From Isoetes taiwanensis (lineage: Eukaryota; Streptophyta; Lycopodiopsida; Isoetales; Isoetaceae), in the NCBI GenBank assembly GCA_021234155.1, contig JAJEKV010000002.1, forward strand, positions 43,203,203 through 43,267,202: DNA of 64,000 bases. The letters run 5' to 3'. Every line of letters starts with the position of its first letter. Positions within the stretch are counted from its first letter, which is position 1. Positions 54,618 through 64,000 of the stretch are shown one piece after another. Below the pieces are notes generated by a model. The model worked only from the letters and a program-made list of their open reading frames with translations. It did not search any database and was not told the DNA's origin. A program made the position numbers and the translations under genes.

Positions 54618-54751
54618 ATGTAGCAAAATAACAGGGGATTCCAGGGGGATTTGATATGGATATAATTCTTGAAACCATAGATCATATCCCTAAAACAATT
54701 CAATGGGTTATTAGAAAAAAAATCATAGATTTAAGATAAAAAATCGTCATG

Positions 54752-54830
54752 TTAACTCACTGGTTAGATTGGTTAAAGTAGTCTTATTAGGACATTGAGT
54801 TATTTTGGTAGAGGTTCGAGCTCCCGTATT
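54752..54830 (+). repeat. tRNA-derived SINE head, copy 1
   Basis: TTAACTCACTGGTTAG is a good pol III A box context (compare tRNA TAGCTCAGTGGTTAG), and about 45 bp on GAGGTTCGAGCTCC is a good B box. The segment between does not form normal tRNA arms. Confidence 0.65.
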
Positions 54831-55180
54831 TCATATTCTTAAACCTTAAGCGAAGCCATATAGAGGCTCGATATACCAACAAAACCTTAGGCAAATTCGT
54901 ATTTGACATCTCAAAATCATAGGTTTTCCAATCATAAATGAGCATAAGCGAAATGAGAGATGCCCAGAGGCTCCAACATACAGTCTGGGCCGTAGAATTG
55001 ACAGATCCGATGACTGTGGTAGTCCAGGGTGCACCTCGTTTAGAATATGTAGCAAAATAACAGGGGATTCCAAGGGGATTTGATATGGATATAATTCTTG
55101 AAACCATAGATCATATCCCTAAAACAATTCAATGGGTTATTATAAAAAAAATCATAGATTTAAGATAAAAAATAGTCATG

Positions 55181-55260
55181 TTAACTCACTGGTTAGATTG
55201 GTTAGAAGTAGTCTTATTAGGACATTGAGTTATTTTGGTAGAGGTTCGAGCTTCCGTATT
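55181..55260 (+). repeat. tRNA-derived SINE head, copy 2
   Basis: Same A and B boxes as copy 1, with GCTTCC for GCTCCC after the B box. Confidence 0.65.
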
Positions 55261-55297
55261 TCATATTCTTAAACCTTAAGCGAAGCCGTATAGAGGC

Positions 55298-55502
55298 CGA
55301 TCTTGAGGCATAAGTTGTGGCAGGCTTACCAAGTCTCAAGCATGTCTGGCACAATTAAGCGGGAAATTTGGTCGACATTCCTACAGATGTGAATCATGAT
55401 GGGCACTTCATTTCTTAGCACCACACTTATCATTGTACTTGATCGCATTCTAGTGGTTTAATATATTCCTATATTCTTCAAAAAAAAAAAAAAAAAAAAA
55501 AA
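55298..55502 (+). mobile_element. Poly(A)-tailed insertion in the second tandem copy
   Basis: About 200 bp of foreign sequence ending in 23 A residues (55480-55502) interrupts copy 2 after TAGAGGC. Comparison with copy 1 shows that about 13 bp of target (TCGATATACCAAC) were lost rather than duplicated. No ORF; probably a SINE or a truncated LINE tail. Confidence 0.8.
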
Positions 55503-55677
55503 CCTTAGGCAAATTCGTATTTGACATCTCAAAACCATAGGCGCCCCCAATCATAAATGAGCATAAGCAAAATGAGAGGTGCCCAGAGGCTCCAACATAC
55601 AGTCTGGGCCGTAGGATTGACAGATCCGACGACTGTGGTAGTCCAGGTGCACCTCGTTTAGAATATATAGCAAAATA

Positions 55678-56303
55678 CAAAGGCAGATGCAAGTGTCAAA
55701 ACCTGATTAAGGACTGGCCTCAAATCTGAACAAACATTGAGTTCCAGATCAATCATCCTTCCAAAATGGTTCCAGCAAAGTCACACGAGTCTCTACAAAT
55801 TGTAGAGACTCTACCATGAACTGTACTTAAGGATTCCATAATACGAAAATAGACAGAAATACATATCACAAGAGTAATTTTTATACGTCATCTAGAGTTG
55901 AGAGGCAAAAAAGAATCAAATAGGCTTTGATGAAAATCTAAAACAATAGCAGGTCGACTTTTCAATGAGACAAAAAGACATAAAAAACATGCTTGTTAAC
56001 GAACTTCAAAACATATAAACCAAATATCCACCGACCATCAAGAAGAATTGATTGCTTTCGAGCAAAAAATAATGGCGATTGAAAGCCAAATCTGTAGACC
56101 TGATGTAGAACCCTAGGCGAATATCTATAATCTTGCCATCATAAGTGGGCGATTGTGCTCGATGCAGGAACCTTTTTCATAGAAATACAGGCGAATCCAA
56201 AAACAAAAAAGTAAAAGGGACTCTATTTAACCTTCGTAAGTAAAAACCAAAAAATCCCTAAATATAGCATATTAGCGAATATTCCCCTCTTACGGAAAAC
56301 CTG
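55678..56303. other. No recognised gene
   Basis: AT-rich spacer with no feature that I can support. Confidence 0.35.
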
Positions 56304-56723
56304 GTGGTGGGCGGTATTGGTAAGGCCACGAGTTCTGCCCGTCGACAGGGCCGTGTAGACGCTACTCGGCCTCGCCCAGTATCAGGGGACCAGGCCCTTC
56401 CTAGGAGGCTGGCTCAGCAACGAAAACCCCACCGGTACAAACATAGTACCGTGGCATTGAGAGAGATCAGGAAATTCCAGAAGTCGACAGCGCTTCTGCT
56501 ACGGAAGCTCCCGTTCAAGCGCCTAGTCCGAGAGATAGCACAAGAGTATCAGACAGATCTTCGGTTCTAAACCTTTGCTATGCTCGCTCTTTTGGAGGCC
56601 ATTGAAGATTATCTTGTGGCACATTTTGGTGATGCTAACCTTTGTGCTATCCATGCTAAGATGGTTACCATCATGCCGAAGCATCTGGCATTAGCATGGC
56701 ACATTCGAGGAGATCGTAGCTGA
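56304..56723 (+). pseudogene. Intronless histone H3-family sequence with one internal stop, possibly CENH3-like
   Basis: 140 codons in one frame. The core matches H3: [40 protein letters not shown], then TAA (56568-56570) where H3 has Gln (CAA in one step), then [20 protein letters not shown] and [20 protein letters not shown] ending at TGA. The tail before the core ([20 protein letters not shown]..) lacks the ARTKQTARKSTGGK tail of ordinary H3, and [11 protein letters not shown] resembles centromeric H3 more than H3.1/H3.3. No ATG opens the frame. It is probably a dead retrocopy of a divergent H3; whether of CENH3 needs a phylogeny. Confidence 0.82.
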
Positions 56724-56984
56724 CTTCTCCGAAGTTATTTTTGTAAAATATTTTGATGTATATATTTTGAAATAGAAATACAAAGATTTTCATCTCTAGA
56801 ATGCAATAATTTGTTTTGTATAACTACATGAATCCTCTATGAATTGTATTTATTTATTTATTTATTTTATTTATGACTCATGCTGGCGTCAGCATATTTT
56901 CAAAATAAAGTGACATTAAAATGAATTTAGGGTTTCATTTCTCTTTTTGGTTCGACCTCCTTCAGCTTTTTTTGCTTTAAGAGA
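56724..56984. other. AT-rich spacer with a TTTA repeat
   Basis: (TTTA)n at about 56848-56875; nothing else. Confidence 0.4.
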
Positions 56985-57256
56985 TTGACCCGATCACTAA
57001 TATGCAGGCCCACCCCGACTATGTTGCATTCCTTGAGTTTTATACTCATGAGATGGTACCTCCTTTGCATTACCCTAGGGGGACCACCTCGCCTTTACTT
57101 AGAAAGGAAGATTGTGTATGAAATGTTGGGAGGCGATTCCTATGCCACTAACATTCTCAAAGAAAAGCTCAGATGGGGCAAGAAGCCACCTGTCATGATA
57201 CATGAGGGCCAACAATACTTTGAAGTAAACTTTGCCTTGGCCATCCTCATGGAACA
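56985..57256 (+). other. Coding-like fragment cut by the Gypsy insertion
   Basis: One frame reads YEMLGGDSYATNILKEKLRW and GKKPPVMIHEGQQYFEVNFA, running straight into the LTR at 57257. Another frame upstream reads VAFLEFYTHEMVPPLHYP. I do not recognise the protein; it may be transposon debris with a frameshift near 57110. Confidence 0.3.
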
Positions 57257-58922
57257 TGTGACGTCCCCTACTCGTATACGGTGCACTCACCGTATACAAA
57301 CAGGAGTTCATCCCCCATACCAGCTCCATGCCGATACAGGGCCCTCCACATAACACTGCAACCGTGACGGGTTCCAGTGGGAAGAGTGAAGGGGTCATTT
57401 TACCCCGTCTCCCTCAGGGTCTACCTAGCTGCGGAAGCGTAAACATACATGTCAGTATATAACATAAGCACATATCCACCTCGAAGGGTGGCCCATCACA
57501 TCTGCATAAACAAGGTGAGCACAATACATATGGGGAGTTCTACCCAAGGCTCGGACTCAAGGGGATGACTGACGGCTTGGGTCTCCAGAGTTCATTGCAG
57601 ACAGAATTCATGGCAATGGATTTGGCTGGCATATGAACATGGCATAGGGTTGTCCACTCCATCCGCCCCTCCTGTGCACACTTTGCAGAGTAGGATGAAA
57701 AGTGTCGGGACCTGACTGTAGCCCGCCGGATGCATAACCAAAAGGGCTATTCCTGGGTTTCATCCTCCCAGTTTCGATGGGGCAGGAGGGGATCACTCCC
57801 TCCAGAGGTCTACATGCCAACTCAAGGTGACTAGAGGGCCACTGCCCGTATTCGACTGAACCCACTGGAAAGTGAACACCACTTCACGGGTGTCGAGTCC
57901 ATGCCTCACCCGCACTCAGTGGTGAGCCATTAGACCTAGTCACAGTGATCCCTGGTAGGCCTTACACACCAGAGGGATCTTTCAGGAGTCGGGACATGAA
58001 CCTCCTTCTCAGCCAGTCTGGCCCCTTCACCCACAACCAGGTGTGGTTCTTGTGCACAGGCCGAATCTATAGTGTGCTAGAGAGGCTAATCTAGGAGCAT
58101 CTATTACCAAGCTTTAGGTCTCTACCCCCCTTCCCAATACAAGAAGTTCATAGAGATACATCATCCATATACATCACAGAAGAACTAAAGAACTATATCT
58201 AATCTATATCATAGAGTTAGGTTCTTTAGTTAGAGGCTGGTATCTAGAGATCTAGAAGGCTGCTATGGGCAATTTAATAGGCTAAACCTATTGATTTTAT
58301 GACTGAAATAGGGTTTAGACTATTAAATTGGCCAAATACCTGATCCTTGAGTGGCTCCTCCTGACCTGAGCTCGACCATCCTGCTGAAACGCTCGAGTCA
58401 AGGGAAACTAATGGTGCAATTCTCTCAGGCAGAGTCTGGGAGGCGGTTTTGGCTGTTGAGGCAGCCAAAACAGAGTTCTAAAACCCTAGAAACGAAAAAT
58501 GGGCAAGTTAGGGTTTCCCCTCCTTAATAGACAAGGGGTTGGCTAGGGTTTCCAATTATCCCCTTTAGGCATGTGGGATAATTGGTAATGGGCCCACTTG
58601 CCTTTAATGGCTAGGTGGCCAAATGTGCCCACATGGAAATGTGTGCCCACATTAATGTGTACATTGGAAAATGTGCACATTAATTGCACACTTGGGTATG
58701 GCCCACTTGGCATCAAGTGTCCACATGGAAATGTGTGCCCATATTAATGTGTGCATTGGAAAATGTGCACATTAATAATTGCACATATTCCTTGCAAGCT
58801 GCCCCTAGGGCTACCCACTGGCTACACGCGGGCGTACCGTCGGTCGGTGCGGGTACGTGCGGCGTGTGGCGATGAGTACAAGATATGTCCCGGGACCGTT
58901 ATCTTCGTCACGGAACGTCACA
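57257..58922 (-). repeat. 3' LTR of the chromovirus, 1666 bp
   Basis: Ends are TGTGACGTTCC and GGGGACGTCACA, an 8-bp inverted pair. It contains a roughly 90-bp duplication rich in AATGTGCACATT (about 58620-58790). Related to the long LTR at 49.2-50.8 kb. Confidence 0.88.
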
Positions 58923-58936
58923 TTCTCCCCACCTTG
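58923..58936 (-). other. Polypurine tract of the chromovirus
   Basis: AAGGTGGGGAGAA on the minus strand, directly before the LTR start TGTGACG. Confidence 0.75.
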
Positions 58937-59676
58937 AAATGATCTTTGTCCGCGACATCGTGGGTCTCCCCACCTTGGGATCATCCTAACGCAATCAACC
59001 ACGATACATACGATAAACTACTATAATACTTACACATTTATTAAGATTACCTTAAGGTAATATTTTTAGACATTATTACCGTTATATTATGGAATAACTT
59101 ATCGGTTCACAACATCATTAAAAGCAGACTCAATAATTCACTTATCATGACAATTAAGTTTATCAAAATTAAAATTAACGTCAGAGGTACTCTTCATTCC
59201 TTGCAACACATTCCAACAAAATTTGTGTTGCAAGTCTTCAACTCTTCGACCTCTTTGCCCTCCTCGAGCTCTATTGGCTGCAGGGTCAACACTACGTTAG
59301 TACCATTTAATTATTAGTAAAATTTTGGTTATATGGTGACCACCCACCTATCTACATGGATGCATGGCTAATCTCCGGCGTAGGAAGAGGGTGAATCTTC
59401 CATTATGGCCGAGGAGGCAGCGCCTATATGCCTATATGCCGCTCATGCCTACACCCTAGTTGCCTGGTGGAGGATAGGTCCTTCAGGTATATGGGGCGTG
59501 AAGGCCCTGATTCCTCCTATCAAAGCATATATGGGGCTAGAGGTGCTTTTCCTATTAGTGCATTCCTTAATGACCTCCTTTTCTCGAGAGGTCGTCTACT
59601 CCGGGGGGGCCAGTAGACTTTCTAATCTAGCTTCCACTCGCCATAAGCGGAAGCGGCGGTCATGCCTACCTTGACA

Positions 59677-59970
59677 TTACACCCGCCCTAGAGATCCGCG
59701 TAGTGGTCTCATCATCGGTCTAGCGCTGCGACCCATACCTAGCATAGGTTGCATCGTGAGATTAATCTTAACTATACATAGAATTAATCTACACAAATCG
59801 ACATGCTGGCCGATTTCTTGGGAGATGACCTTGCGATCCCCATTGCTCCATAAAGCTGCGGGTCTTTGCTTTACTAGATCTTTCTTAAGTACCCGCGTCG
59901 CGTCTTCCAGCGGTAGGTATTTCCACTTGACCAAGTATTGGAGGAACTCCGACCTCCTTGTTTTCTTGAA
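59677..59970 (-). pseudogene. Gypsy integrase C-terminal chromodomain
   Basis: Reads RSEFLQYLVKWKYLPLEDAT, the core of a chromodomain (YLVKWKxxxxxxxTWE), with the Trp-Glu changed to Arg-Val. This domain is thought to direct insertion to modified histones. Confidence 0.8.
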
Positions 59971-60319
59971 AGCTTTATCAAGAATCAGTTGGAATTATTT
60001 CATTTGCTCCTCCGATCATTTCAACAGCGTTGGAGTGTCCAAGACTTCGTGCGGATTTGGAGTGTGCTTCTTCAACAAACTCACGTGGAAGACCTTATGA
60101 ATCTTTAGGTGTCTTTGGCAAGTCTAGCTTGTAGGATTGATTACCTACTCTCTTGACTATTACGAAGGTCCAGCCCACCTTGGAGCAAGCTTCTTGCAAT
60201 TCCGATCCCGAGCTTTGCTTTGCTTCACCTTGATCTTGAGCCAAACATCATCTCAACTTTGAACTCTCTTCTTGTTCGATGCTTGTCGGTGATGCTCTTA
60301 AATGTCGACTTCTTTGCTG

Positions 60320-60977
60320 CTAGCAAATACCCTCGAACTTCTTCCACGAGCTCTTTGCATATCGGTAACATCTGGCTGCGAAACCTCTACTTTTGATACT
60401 GGGATTGTGCCAAGTATGCGGAGTTAGGCAGCGATAGCCGTAATTAATCATAAGCGGCGACATTTGGGATGATTCCTGCTTGGTGCTATTGTAGGCAAAC
60501 TCCACCAAGTGAATAAATTCTTCCCACATACCTTGCTTATTCGGACATAGTTAGTAGCATGTCCTCCAAAATCCTGTTGGTCCGCTCCGTTTGGCCATCC
60601 GTCGAGGATGATATGCCGTGCTCATGGATAGCCGTGCGAATGGTTGCAAAGAGGTCTTGCGGAAGGCACTCATGAACCGGATCACAATGGGAGATAATCT
60701 CCCTTGGCATGCCATGAAGCACGAAGATCTCTTTGGTGAAGAGCTTTCTGCCGTATCCATATTTTGTATCTGTGGTCACGCAAGGCACAAAATGTGCCAT
60801 CTTTGACAACTTGTGGAGACCACTACCATCGGGGCATCCTTTCCTCTTCTTGTTCTTGGAAGCCCTATGATGAAATCCATCTTTGATCACCTCCCACTTA
60901 GCGTTTGGCACCGCTAATAGCTCTAACGCTCTGGAATTCGGCTGCTGCTCCTTGCCGTCTGGCGACATAGCCGACAT
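60320..60977 (-). pseudogene. Gypsy integrase core, frame-broken
   Basis: 60537-60977 reads GLHKLSKMAHFVPC, TKEIFVLHGMPREIISHCDP, then HEHGISSSTDGQTERTNRIL. The second catalytic Asp context (SDRD in relatives) is SHCDP here and the Glu of DGQTE is kept. 60320-60529 continues in another frame with MWEEFIHLVEFAYNSTKQ. The zinc-binding part upstream (about 61000-61110) is fragmented. Confidence 0.88.
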
Positions 60978-60999
60978 TCTCGATGTAGCGAGCTACTTG

Positions 61000-61826
61000 C
61001 TTCTTCATTCACGGCCAATAATAGCTGCTGCGCACTTTGAAATATGTTTTCATGAATCCGCGCATGGCCAGCTATTGGGCTGTTGTGCGTGTCATGGAGG
61101 ACCAATTTCCTTACACGATGATTGCACGCACAACTTGTTCTTATGGTATAACGGGTTGCCTTCCTTCTTATAATGTTTAAAGGCTTCCCGCTCCTTATCT
61201 GTTTCTAGCCTCCCTAGAGAGGCTTGCCCATACTTCCTTGAAGTCTACATCCATTGGCAAGGATTCTTCAATCTTCTTACCAAAGTCATTTGGAGGCGTC
61301 GAAATTGCATTGCAATGCACTCTAGTTGTCGGGGATGCCTTGAAAGCGCATCCGCTACCACATTGAGCTTCCACGGCTTGTAGACTATATCAAAGTCATA
61401 CTCTTCAAGGAACTCCATCCACCTTCTCGCCTCGAGGTTGAGGTGTGGTTGCGTGAATACATCTTGGAGGCTCGATGGTGCGTATCCAAGCTGGAACTTC
61501 CTTCCAAAAGATAGTGCCTCAAATTCTTAATGCCACGACAACCGCAAGCAATTCACGATCGTGGGTGGGGTAAGCGTTTCGGCGTCGTTCATCTTCACGG
61601 AATCATACGCTACCACACGCGGCTCTTCTTGCATAAGCCTTTGCACTGTAGCTATCTTACTCGCGTCTGTCGCTACAAGCTTGTCTTTTCTCGGGTCGGC
61701 GGGGTTAAGGCGGGGCGGTTGTTAAAGCTTCCTTCAATAATTCAAACCACAGCGGGCTTTCTTGTGCCAATGCTCTGCCCAATCTTTCACTTTCTCCGTC
61801 CTCGTCAAATTACATTAATGGGGGCG
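61000..61826 (-). pseudogene. Degraded RNase H and integrase N-terminal zinc region
   Basis: Scattered matches in several frames: near 61090 HDTHNSPIAGHARIHENIFQ (integrase zinc region, usually H..P..GH.G) and around 61350-61450 remnants of RNase H. Too broken to give borders. Confidence 0.5.
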
Positions 61827-62559
61827 CTATCTTAGCAAAGTTCTTCCACGAACTTCTGTAGTACCACAACTAGGGCGAGAAAACCCGACTTCATGCACAT
61901 TCTTCGGGTAGCCGACCGAATTGAATGGCGGCTTCAATCTTGGCGGGGATCCGTCGAGATTCCTTCTGGCTGAGATCACATGACCCGGGTATTCTACCTT
62001 CATTTGCGAAGTGACGCCCGACAACTTGGCGTACAAGCGGTGCCTCTTCAACTTCTCTAGCACTCTCCTTAAGTGTTATGCGTGCTCTTCAAAGGGATCG
62101 CTATACACCAATATGTCATCAAAGAATACAATCACAAAGGTGTCTAAAAACTCCACGAAGATGTGCGTTCATGAGCCTCATGAGCGTCGGCGGGGGCATT
62201 CGATAAGCCGAAAGGCATTACCGTGAACTCATAATGCCCATACCGCGTTCTGAAGGCGGTCTTATGGATATCTTCTTCCTTTATCCTGATCTGATGATAG
62301 CCTGACCTTAAGTCGATTTTGGAGAAGACTTTTGCACCTTGGAGTTGATCCATCAAGTCATCGATGCGGGGGCGCTTTACTTGTTCTTAATGGTGTGCTT
62401 GTTCAGCTGCCTATAGTCTATGCACATCCTTAAAGCGCCATCCTTCTTCTTTACAAAGAGAATGGGCGCTCCAAATGGCGAGACACTAGGTCTAATGAAG
62501 CCTAGGTCGAGCAACTCCTGCAATTGCTTCTTCAGCTCTGTCAACTCCTGCGTCGTCAT
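61827..62559 (-). pseudogene. Gypsy reverse transcriptase, frame-broken
   Basis: 62377-62559 reads [20 protein letters not shown] and [14 protein letters not shown]. 62144-62356 reads [20 protein letters not shown] and [15 protein letters not shown]. About 62095-62135 gives VFFDDILVYS (the catalytic xxDD). 61827-62063 holds ..EYPGHVISA. Three or more frame changes interrupt it. Confidence 0.9.
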
Positions 62560-62603
62560 TCTGTATGGAGCCTTGCTTGTCGGCTTTGCTCCCGGTTCGA
62601 GTG

Positions 62604-63343
62604 CTATCTCACACTCGACTCCCCTATAAGGAGGAAGCTGCTTGATCTCATCTGGAAAGAGATCATTGAACTCCGTGATCGGTGAGCTATTTGCCCGGCA
62701 ACTTCTTTGAGCACCCTGTCTTCTTTGCTTTCCCCTGATTCTGGTTCATCAATCTCAAGCTTGAAGATGTATGCCACCTGCTCGCTCTTGATGCACTTGA
62801 ACAGCCGCTTAGAAGACATGCACTGCATGATGGGAACAACTTCTTTACCTGTGATCTCAATGATCTTGCCGTCGGGTGTTGGGAAGGTCACCTTCCGCTT
62901 TCCACAATCGATAATAGCCCCTGCTGGTCCAAGGTACTCCATTCCTATGATCAAGTCATACTTGCCAATGCCCATACTTCTGCCCCCATCTGGATATTAA
63001 TCCCTGGCAAGTCGATATCGAAGTTAATTCTCTTGCCTGCCGTCTGCCTTACTGCACCACTTGCTAAGACAACGGGCCTTGGCTTTGACTTTAGTGGTTT
63101 CAACTTCAACATTTGAACCATTCTGGGGGATGCAAAGTTATGGCTACTTCCTGAGTCTATCAAGACTATGAAGGACTTGGCCTTGGCCTTCCCTACTGTG
63201 GAAATTACTTTATATTGGCTCTCTGCTTGCTCTGTATCTATTGTGGCAAAGATATGACACTCACCCTGAATATAGTCGCGGGCTTCCTCGCCGTCGTCGT
63301 CAGACAGAGTGTCCCAATCTCCCAACTCTGCTAGTATTTGCAC
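62604..63343 (-). pseudogene. Gypsy protease region
   Basis: 62951-63343 carries the retropepsin motif VLIDSGSSHNFASP. 62604-62975, in an overlapping frame, has the downstream block YDLIIGMEYLGPAGAIIDC. A frameshift near 62960 separates them. Confidence 0.88.
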
Positions 63344-64000
63344 TCATGGCGTAGGGGCAGTTCGTTTTGTCCTATGCTTTGTTTTGGAAGCTTTTTGAAA
63401 CAAAAGCTGCTTTTCTATGCACTCCTGTCTCTTTTCCTTGGGCATCGCCTGCAAAAAGGATCGCACTGCTTTGGAGTAGTTTGACCCCTCCTGCTTGTCC
63501 TTGAAGGACACCTGCTTCTTCTCTTCTTTGTTTCCCACAGTTTGCCACCATATGGGGCTCTATTTGGACTGGAATTTGGCTGCCCTAGGACTATAGCTTT
63601 GGCCGCCTTGCCTTTATCACGGAAATCGCTGCCTCTCCCCGCTATTACGAGGTCCTCCCTTTCCTTGCAAGCTTATTGCCTTGGACCTACCCGAGCATCA
63701 TCTTAGGATTTATTGCCCTTACAAGCTTCGCGGATCTCCTCATTCAGGCCCTCAATGTAGCTTTTCCTTGCATGCTTCTCACCCAACTTTGCACATGACC
63801 TCAGCCTCATGAATTCCCTCGTATATACGGACAGATTTGTTGCCTTGCTGCAACTTTGTAGAACTGCTTTGCATCATCTTTTGGACTTATGTTCCCTTTG
63901 GGGCGTAATGGGCTTGAAGGCTTTAGCAAACTTTCGAACTTACAAGCATCCCTCGCTTAAGCCATGTGCCTTTGCATAACCCTTCCACCAAATCCGTGCG
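63344..64000 (-). pseudogene. Gypsy gag remnant, partial
   Basis: 63344-63538 is a Lys/Gln-rich frame (KKQVSFKDKQEGSNYSKAVR). 63700-63880 contains NLSVYTREFMRLRSCAKLGE and KSYIEGLNEEIREAC, typical of the capsid C-terminal part. I see no clear zinc knuckle. Continues beyond the window edge. Confidence 0.7.

Larger units (their letters stand above)
54618..55677 (+). repeat. Tandem duplication (429-bp unit) of a tRNA-like SINE region
   Basis: Copy 1 is 54618-55046 and copy 2 is 55047-about 55677, the latter longer because of a poly(A) insertion. A short start of a third unit follows. Copies differ at few positions, so the duplication is recent. Confidence 0.88.
57257..64000 (-). mobile_element. 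Ty3/Gypsy chromovirus, degenerate, running off the window
   Basis: Read on the minus strand: gag and protease (64000-62604), RT (62559-about 62000), RNase H remnants (about 61900-61250), integrase (60977-60320), chromodomain (about 59960-59870), polypurine tract (58936-58923) and 3' LTR (58922-57257). Integrase after RT defines Gypsy, and the chromodomain defines the chromovirus branch. Domains are split over several frames, so this copy is inactive. The 5' LTR lies outside the window. GAACA (57252-57256) would be one target duplication. Confidence 0.92.

Noticed and set aside
54752-54830. Functional tRNA gene
   Set aside because: A and B boxes are present but no cloverleaf, anticodon arm or acceptor stem can be formed, and it is duplicated within a repeat.
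1-64000. CRISPR arrays, bacterial operons, replication origins
   Set aside because: The short repeats here are contiguous tandem duplications without regular spacers, and gene structure is eukaryotic throughout.

Overview
The window looks like nuclear DNA of a land plant that still makes motile, flagellated sperm, meaning a fern, lycophyte, bryophyte or ginkgo/cycad-type plant. The evidence is AT-rich sequence, intron-split genes on the minus strand, Copia and Ty3/Gypsy LTR retrotransposons, and above all a gene for the centriole-assembly protein SAS-4/CPAP, which flowering plants lack. Low gene density and kilobase-scale introns full of retroelements favour a large genome; a fern is my best guess, but this is inference.

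Layout. (1) 58-15674, minus: a complete nine-exon gene for a plastid-targeted protein of the archaeal-type (class II) 3-dehydroquinate synthase family. All phases join into 390 codons. Its third intron is 11.2 kb, has an apparent GC-AG splice pair, and holds two Copia insertions: a 5.0-kb full-length but frameshifted element (5641-10637) and a 5'-truncated copy in the opposite orientation with an intact RT-RNase H frame (11161-about 13000). (2) 15.7-24 kb: relics, including inverted Gypsy remnants (one LTR carries a dense array of heat-shock elements), a decayed Copia element, a GC-rich hairpin and tandem repeats. (3) 25049-30588, minus: SAS-4/CPAP, 11 exons, 809 codons, with coiled coils and the C-terminal TCP/G-box domain. 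(4) 32260-36938: a young non-autonomous LTR element with two 754-bp LTRs (3 differences), TSD GATTT and a Met-tRNA primer site. It has been hit by a 1.73-kb poly(A)-tailed non-coding insertion (33743-35471) with a 12-bp target duplication. That insert is built of repeated hairpins sharing the same loop motifs and is the most novel object in the window. (5) 37-49 kb: no gene that I can support; short tandem repeats, minisatellites, a 182-bp SINE with a 15-bp target duplication, and one LTR. (6) 49.2-56.8 kb: a long LTR with primer site, two tandem copies of a small palindromic element, a truncated ADP/ATP carrier pseudogene, a tandemly duplicated tRNA-like SINE, and an intronless histone H3-like sequence with one internal stop. 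(7) 57257-64000, minus: the 3' LTR and most of the pol region of a degenerate Ty3/Gypsy chromovirus that runs off the window.

There is no operon-like organisation. The two cellular genes are independent transcription units; almost everything else is successive layers of retroelement insertion and decay.
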